Position numbers and translations under genes: made by a program. This document shows, one piece after another, positions 4,764-7,739 of a stretch of 7,739 nucleotides of DNA; position 1 is the stretch's first letter; each line of letters starts with the position of its first letter. The notes below the pieces were generated by a model. That model had not been told where the DNA came from, did no database searches, and was given only the letters and a program-made list of their open reading frames with translations. Source of the stretch: Actinomycetota bacterium (GTDB lineage: Bacteria > Actinomycetota > Thermoleophilia > UBA2241); assembly GCA_003158705.1 (NCBI GenBank), contig PMKX01000178.1:1939-9677 (forward strand), given 5' to 3'.

Positions 4764-6190
4764 GACCGACGTTCGCAGTGCTCTCCGCCGACGAACGGAC
4801 GCAGATACACGAGCGCACGTTGCACGTGCTGGCGACGGCCGGCATGCGCGTGGACACCGACCAGGGCCGCGAGATCCTGCGTGCGGCTGGGGCCCAGGTC
4901 GACGAAGGCACCCGCATCATCCGTTTCCCGGCCAAGCTCGTCGAGGAGTCGCTGGCCCTGGCGCCGCGCGAGCTCACGCTGGGCGCCCGCCGCCCGGGGT
5001 GGAGCCATCCGACCTGCGCCGGCCTGACCACGCTGGTCGCTTCGGGCGAAGCGCCGGCGGTGCGCGACCGCGAGACCGGCGAGGTGCGGCCGAGCACGCG
5101 TGCCGACTTCCTGCAGGGCATGCGGCTCATCGACGCGCTCGACGAGATCGGCGTGTTCTGGGCCATGGTCAGCGGCTTCGCCACCGGCGACACGACCGCC
5201 GACGACGTCGCCTACTTCGCCACCGTGCAGCGCGGCTTCTCCAAGCACGTGCAGGACTCGTCGGACAACGCGGCCGCCATGCCCTGGCAACTCGAGGTGC
5301 TCAGCACCGTGTTCGGCGGTCGCGACAAGGTGCGCCGCCTGCACCCCTACTCCTTCCTGCTCACGCCGGTCTCGCCCCTGGTCATCGAAGGTGGCCACGT
5401 CGACGCCTGCTTGGCGCTCCGCGGCTGGGACATACCGGTGGCGATCCTGCCCATGCCGATGACCGGCGCCACGGCGCCGGGCAGTCTGGCGGCCACGGTG
5501 CTGCTGGCCAACTGCGAGATCCTCGGCTGCCTGTGCCTGCTGCAGGCCGCCGAGCCCGGCACGCCCATCATCTATGCGCCGGCGATGATGACCATGAACC
5601 CGCGCAGCGGCCTCTGGACCGGCCACGCACCGCACGACCTGCTCAGCGCCGCCGGCACCGAGATGGCGCGCCACTACGGCTTGCCGTCGATGGCCTCGGG
5701 TTGCGACAGCGACCACTTCGTGCCCGGCATGCAGGCCGGCTACGAGAAGGCGCTCAGCGGCCTGGTGCCGATGCTGGCGCGCCCCGATCTGATCGTCGGC
5801 CCGGGCACCTTGGGCAGCGCCACCGTGTGGGGCGCCGAGGAAACGGTCATCGACTGCGAGATCATGCGCACCTGCGCGCGCATCTGCACCGGCATCGCCA
5901 CCGACGGCGGACGGCTGTTCGACGAGGTGATCGAGCGCGTCGGCCCCGGCGGCAACTTCCTCGGCGAGAAGACCACGCGGCAGAGCCTGCGCCAGGGGGA
6001 GCTCTTCCTCCCCGGGCTGGGCTGGCACGAGTCGCGCGCCGCGTGGGAGGCCGCCGGCCGGCCCGACCTGCTCAACCAGGCGCGCCGGCGCGTGGACGAG
6101 CTGCTGGCCGGCCATGAACCGCTCGCGCTGGACGAAGACGTCGAGCGCGAGCTCGAGAACCTGGTGAAGAAGGCGCGCGCAGCCGCTTAG
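4760..6190 (+). CDS. MttB-superfamily corrinoid methyltransferase, non-pyrrolysine
   Basis: This is a cytoplasmic TIM-barrel methyltransferase that moves a methyl group from a methylated amine to a cob(I)alamin-bearing corrinoid protein. The whole length (476 residues, family about 470-500) aligns with trimethylamine methyltransferase MttB as I recall it: N-terminal FAVLSADERTQIHERTLHVL, LLTPVSPL (200-207), PMPMTGATAPGS (231-242), YGLPSMASGCDSDHFVPGMQAGYEK (306-330) and GPGGNFLGEKTTRQ (395-408). In archaeal MttB the residue after GS in this loop is pyrrolysine; here it is Asp316, encoded GAC. Relatives without pyrrolysine (MtgB, MtpB, MtcB, MtyB) act on glycine betaine, proline betaine, carnitine or butyrobetaine, so a quaternary amine is the better substrate guess. 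The start is a GTG with AAAGG upstream (4747-4751). The stop is TAG, and the frame beyond it runs in phase into the dehydrogenase gene. Confidence 0.88.
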   Translation: MRPTFAVLSADERTQIHERTLHVLATAGMRVDTDQGREILRAAGAQVDEGTRIIRFPAKLVEESLALAPRELTLGARRPGWSHPTCAGLTTLVASGEAPAVRDRETGEVRPSTRADFLQGMRLIDALDEIGVFWAMVSGFATGDTTADDVAYFATVQRGFSKHVQDSSDNAAAMPWQLEVLSTVFGGRDKVRRLHPYSFLLTPVSPLVIEGGHVDACLALRGWDIPVAILPMPMTGATAPGSLAATVLLANCEILGCLCLLQAAEPGTPIIYAPAMMTMNPRSGLWTGHAPHDLLSAAGTEMARHYGLPSMASGCDSDHFVPGMQAGYEKALSGLVPMLARPDLIVGPGTLGSATVWGAEETVIDCEIMRTCARICTGIATDGGRLFDEVIERVGPGGNFLGEKTTRQSLRQGELFLPGLGWHESRAAWEAAGRPDLLNQARRRVDELLAGHEPLALDEDVERELENLVKKARAAA

Positions 6191-6204
6191 CGACCGCGCG
6201 CGCC
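6172..6204 (+). repeat. GC hairpin enclosing the methyltransferase TAG codon
   Basis: GGCGCGCGC (6172-6180) and its exact complement GCGCGCGCC (6196-6204) form a 9-bp stem. The 15-base loop holds the TAG (6188-6190), with a small inner CGC-TTA-GCG stem. No U tract follows and the next gene begins 31 bases later, so it is more likely an intercistronic stability or translation element than a terminator. Confidence 0.5.
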
Positions 6205-6235
6205 CCACTCAGAACCCTGCGAAAGGAGCACCACT

Positions 6236-7537
6236 ATGAAGGCCCTCATCGTCGGCACCGGAGGCGTAGGCGAGTCCATGGCCGCCATCGCCAAACGTCG
6301 CGACCCAAAGGCGGAGATCTTCCCCAAGATAGTCCTCGCCGACTACGACCTGAAGCGCGCCCAGAAGGCCTCGCAGAGGCTCGGCGAGGCGCGCTTCCCC
6401 GCCGAGCAGGTCGACGCCCACGACGTCGACGCGGTGGCGGCGCTGGCCGAGAAGCACGATGTGGACATCATCTGCAACTTGCTGCCGGTCGACTTCGACA
6501 TCCCCATGATGCAGGCGGCCCTCAAGGCGCGGCGGCATTACCTCGACACCGGCATGTCGCTCTCCACGCCCCATCCGACCGACCCCTACAACAAGGTCGG
6601 CGAGCTTCTCGGCCACGAGCAGTTCGCCCTCAACGAGGAGTTCGTGAAGATCGGCAAACTGGCGCTGCTCGGCCAGGGCATCGAGCCCGGGATGGCCGAC
6701 TACTACGCGCGCTACGCGGCCGACCACCTCTTCGACGAGATCGACGAGATCGGCGTGCGCGACGGCGCCACCCTCGACCTGCCCGGCCATGAGGGCCCGG
6801 CGTTCGTCTTCTCGATCTGGACGACGATCGAGGAATGCACGAACCCGGCGGTCGTCTGGGAGGCCGACACGGGCTTCAGGACCGTGAAGCCGTTCAGCGA
6901 GATGGAGGAGTTCTGCCTGCCTGCCGGCATCGGCTACCAGGAGATGGGCCACGTCGAGCATGACGAGGTCGTCCACATGGGCCGCAACGCCCACCTGCTG
7001 AAGGGCGTCAAACGGGTGACCTTCAAGTACGCGGTGGGCCAGGAGTTCATCGACGCCATCGGCACCCTCAAGGCCCTGAACCTGCACCGCACGCAGCCGG
7101 CGAAGGTCGGCGGCGTGAGCGTGTCACCGCGCGACGTGGTGGCGGCCGTGGCGCCCGACCCGGCGGAGCTCTGCAAGGGGCTCGTGGGCATCACCTCGTC
7201 CGGCACCTGGGTCAAGGGTCGCAAGGACGGCCTCGAACGCCAGGTGTACCTGTACCAGGTCGCCGACGCGCAAGAGGTGCTCGAGCGGCTCGGCACCCAG
7301 GTGATCACGGCCCAGACCGCGTTCACGGCGGTCATCACGCTCGAGATGCTCGAGACCGGCAAGCTCGCCGGCTACCAGGGCAACCCCGAGAGCGGCGTGC
7401 GCTCGCCGGAGGAGTTCCACGCCGAGCCCTACGTGGGATTGATGGCCGCCTACGAGTTCCCCGGCGGTCTTATGGAGATAGACTCCGAGTATAAGAGGGT
7501 CCAGGAGCACGCGACGCTCATTGCACCGCTGCGCTAG
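6236..7537 (+). CDS. Saccharopine dehydrogenase-family oxidoreductase
   Basis: This is an NAD(P)-dependent dehydrogenase of the saccharopine dehydrogenase/carboxynorspermidine synthase fold; family enzymes make or cleave a secondary amine linking two carbon skeletons. The N-terminal Rossmann motif is GTGGVG (7-12), and the acidic end of strand two (Asp36, Asp38 in VLADYD) favours NAD. Further family features are NLLPVDFDIP (81-90), HYLDTG (101-106) and LLGQGIEPGMADYYARY (144-160). The length of 433 residues is typical. The ATG has AAAGGAG seven bases upstream. It lies 45 bases after the methyltransferase, in the same frame and surely in the same operon. The context suggests it oxidises or condenses the amine or amino acid left after demethylation. 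Lysine metabolism or polyamine synthesis are alternatives. It is not PylD, which is much shorter. The stop is TAG. Confidence 0.85.
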   Translation: MKALIVGTGGVGESMAAIAKRRDPKAEIFPKIVLADYDLKRAQKASQRLGEARFPAEQVDAHDVDAVAALAEKHDVDIICNLLPVDFDIPMMQAALKARRHYLDTGMSLSTPHPTDPYNKVGELLGHEQFALNEEFVKIGKLALLGQGIEPGMADYYARYAADHLFDEIDEIGVRDGATLDLPGHEGPAFVFSIWTTIEECTNPAVVWEADTGFRTVKPFSEMEEFCLPAGIGYQEMGHVEHDEVVHMGRNAHLLKGVKRVTFKYAVGQEFIDAIGTLKALNLHRTQPAKVGGVSVSPRDVVAAVAPDPAELCKGLVGITSSGTWVKGRKDGLERQVYLYQVADAQEVLERLGTQVITAQTAFTAVITLEMLETGKLAGYQGNPESGVRSPEEFHAEPYVGLMAAYEFPGGLMEIDSEYKRVQEHATLIAPLR

Positions 7538-7551
7538 GCCCAGGCTGGGCC
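7537..7551 (+). repeat. Short GC hairpin starting on the dehydrogenase TAG
   Basis: GGCCCAG (7537-7543) and CTGGGCC (7545-7551) are exact complements one base apart. The realistic structure is a five-pair stem with a five-base loop. Its first base is the G of the TAG stop codon. There is no U tract and the next gene starts 42 bases on, so it may tune expression between the two genes rather than end transcription. Confidence 0.35.
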
Positions 7552-7593
7552 CGACTTCGCAGAAGCGGCCAACTCGCACAAGGAGAAGGCAGT

Positions 7594-7739
7594 ATGGAAG
7601 CCAAGATCGTCACCCGCATGGGCGACGGCAGCCGGCTCGAGATGACGGCCTCAGAGATCCGCGCCGACATCGAAGACGGCGTCGCCGCGGCGGTGAAACG
7701 CGCCAAGGTGCCGCCGCTGACGGCCGACGAGATCGACCA
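7594..7739 (+). CDS. mtbB: Dimethylamine methyltransferase MtbB, N-terminus (3' truncated)
   Basis: This is the start of a probable dimethylamine:corrinoid methyltransferase, which transfers one methyl from dimethylamine to the corrinoid protein MtbC and yields monomethylamine. Only 48 residues are visible. RMGDGSRLEMTASEI, then IEDGVAAA and VPPLTADEID, match the N-terminus of archaeal MtbB as I recall it (RMGDGKR...T.E.I..EIE.G...A......P.LSADE.D) in spacing and key residues. An AAGGAGAAGG Shine-Dalgarno lies five to seven bases before the ATG. It follows the dehydrogenase by 56 bases and continues the operon. Known family members carry pyrrolysine, encoded by in-frame TAG around residue 356, outside this window. 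If that holds, the gene would be split at the TAG by an ordinary gene caller. The call rests on a short match, so a non-pyrrolysine relative is possible. Confidence 0.7.
   Translation, partial: MEAKIVTRMGDGSRLEMTASEIRADIEDGVAAAVKRAKVPPLTADEID

Noticed and set aside
4760..6190. Pyrrolysine in the first methyltransferase
   Set aside because: There is no internal in-frame TAG; the pyrrolysine position is GAC (Asp316). The only TAG is the terminal one.
4661..6208. A 515-codon open frame antisense to the methyltransferase gene
   Set aside because: It mirrors the codon periodicity of the MttB homologue, is His/Arg/Gly-rich with no recognisable domain, and has no ribosome-binding site. It is the usual shadow of a high-GC gene.
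6209..7087. A 292-codon open frame antisense to the dehydrogenase gene
   Set aside because: Same cause: low-complexity composition and no start signal, opposite a clearly recognisable enzyme.
1..7739. CRISPR array, insertion sequence or attachment site
   Set aside because: No regularly spaced repeats, no transposase or integrase motifs and no terminal repeats with target duplication were seen.

Overview
The window is high-GC bacterial DNA. GTG starts, short gene overlaps, a probable leaderless mRNA and a BldC/MerR-like HTH fused to a GAF domain suggest an actinobacterium or a similar high-GC anaerobe. This is inference, because there is no rRNA or other marker gene. The best clue to lifestyle is a corrinoid-dependent methylamine operon at the right end, typical of anaerobic methylotrophs, acetogens and some sulfate reducers.

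Left region (1-1351): the 3' part of a TM1586-type nitroreductase (+), a 66-residue hypothetical gene with a perfect Shine-Dalgarno (-), and about 480 bases with no convincing gene but several inverted repeats.

Middle region (1352-3394): an AbiE-type (type IV) toxin-antitoxin operon on the minus strand. The antitoxin/repressor AbiEi comes first. The nucleotidyltransferase toxin AbiEii follows through a 4-base GTGA start/stop overlap. The promoter is readable and carries a perfect ATCACTA-N7-TAGTGAT operator across its -10 and the start codon, with no ribosome-binding site, so the antitoxin mRNA is probably leaderless. A tiny ORF with a strong ribosome-binding site lies on the plus strand upstream.

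Right region (3395-7739): a MerR-HTH/GAF regulator (-) diverges from a plus-strand operon. The operon holds (i) an MttB-superfamily methyltransferase with Asp at the pyrrolysine position, (ii) a saccharopine dehydrogenase-like oxidoreductase, and (iii) the first 48 codons of a gene that looks like dimethylamine methyltransferase MtbB, normally a pyrrolysine protein. The 178 bp between regulator and operon contain two separate 27-bp inverted repeats and an apparent 11-codon leader ORF that overlaps the methyltransferase start.

The likely working model is as follows. The regulator senses a small molecule or redox state. The MttB homologue demethylates a tertiary or quaternary amine onto a corrinoid protein. 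MtbB removes a further methyl from dimethylamine. The dehydrogenase handles an amine or amino-acid product. Corrinoid protein, reactivase and permease genes are not visible and would be expected downstream. If MtbB carries pyrrolysine, the cell suppresses UAG. That makes it notable that four genes here, including three next to one another in this cluster, end in TAG and have open in-frame continuations.
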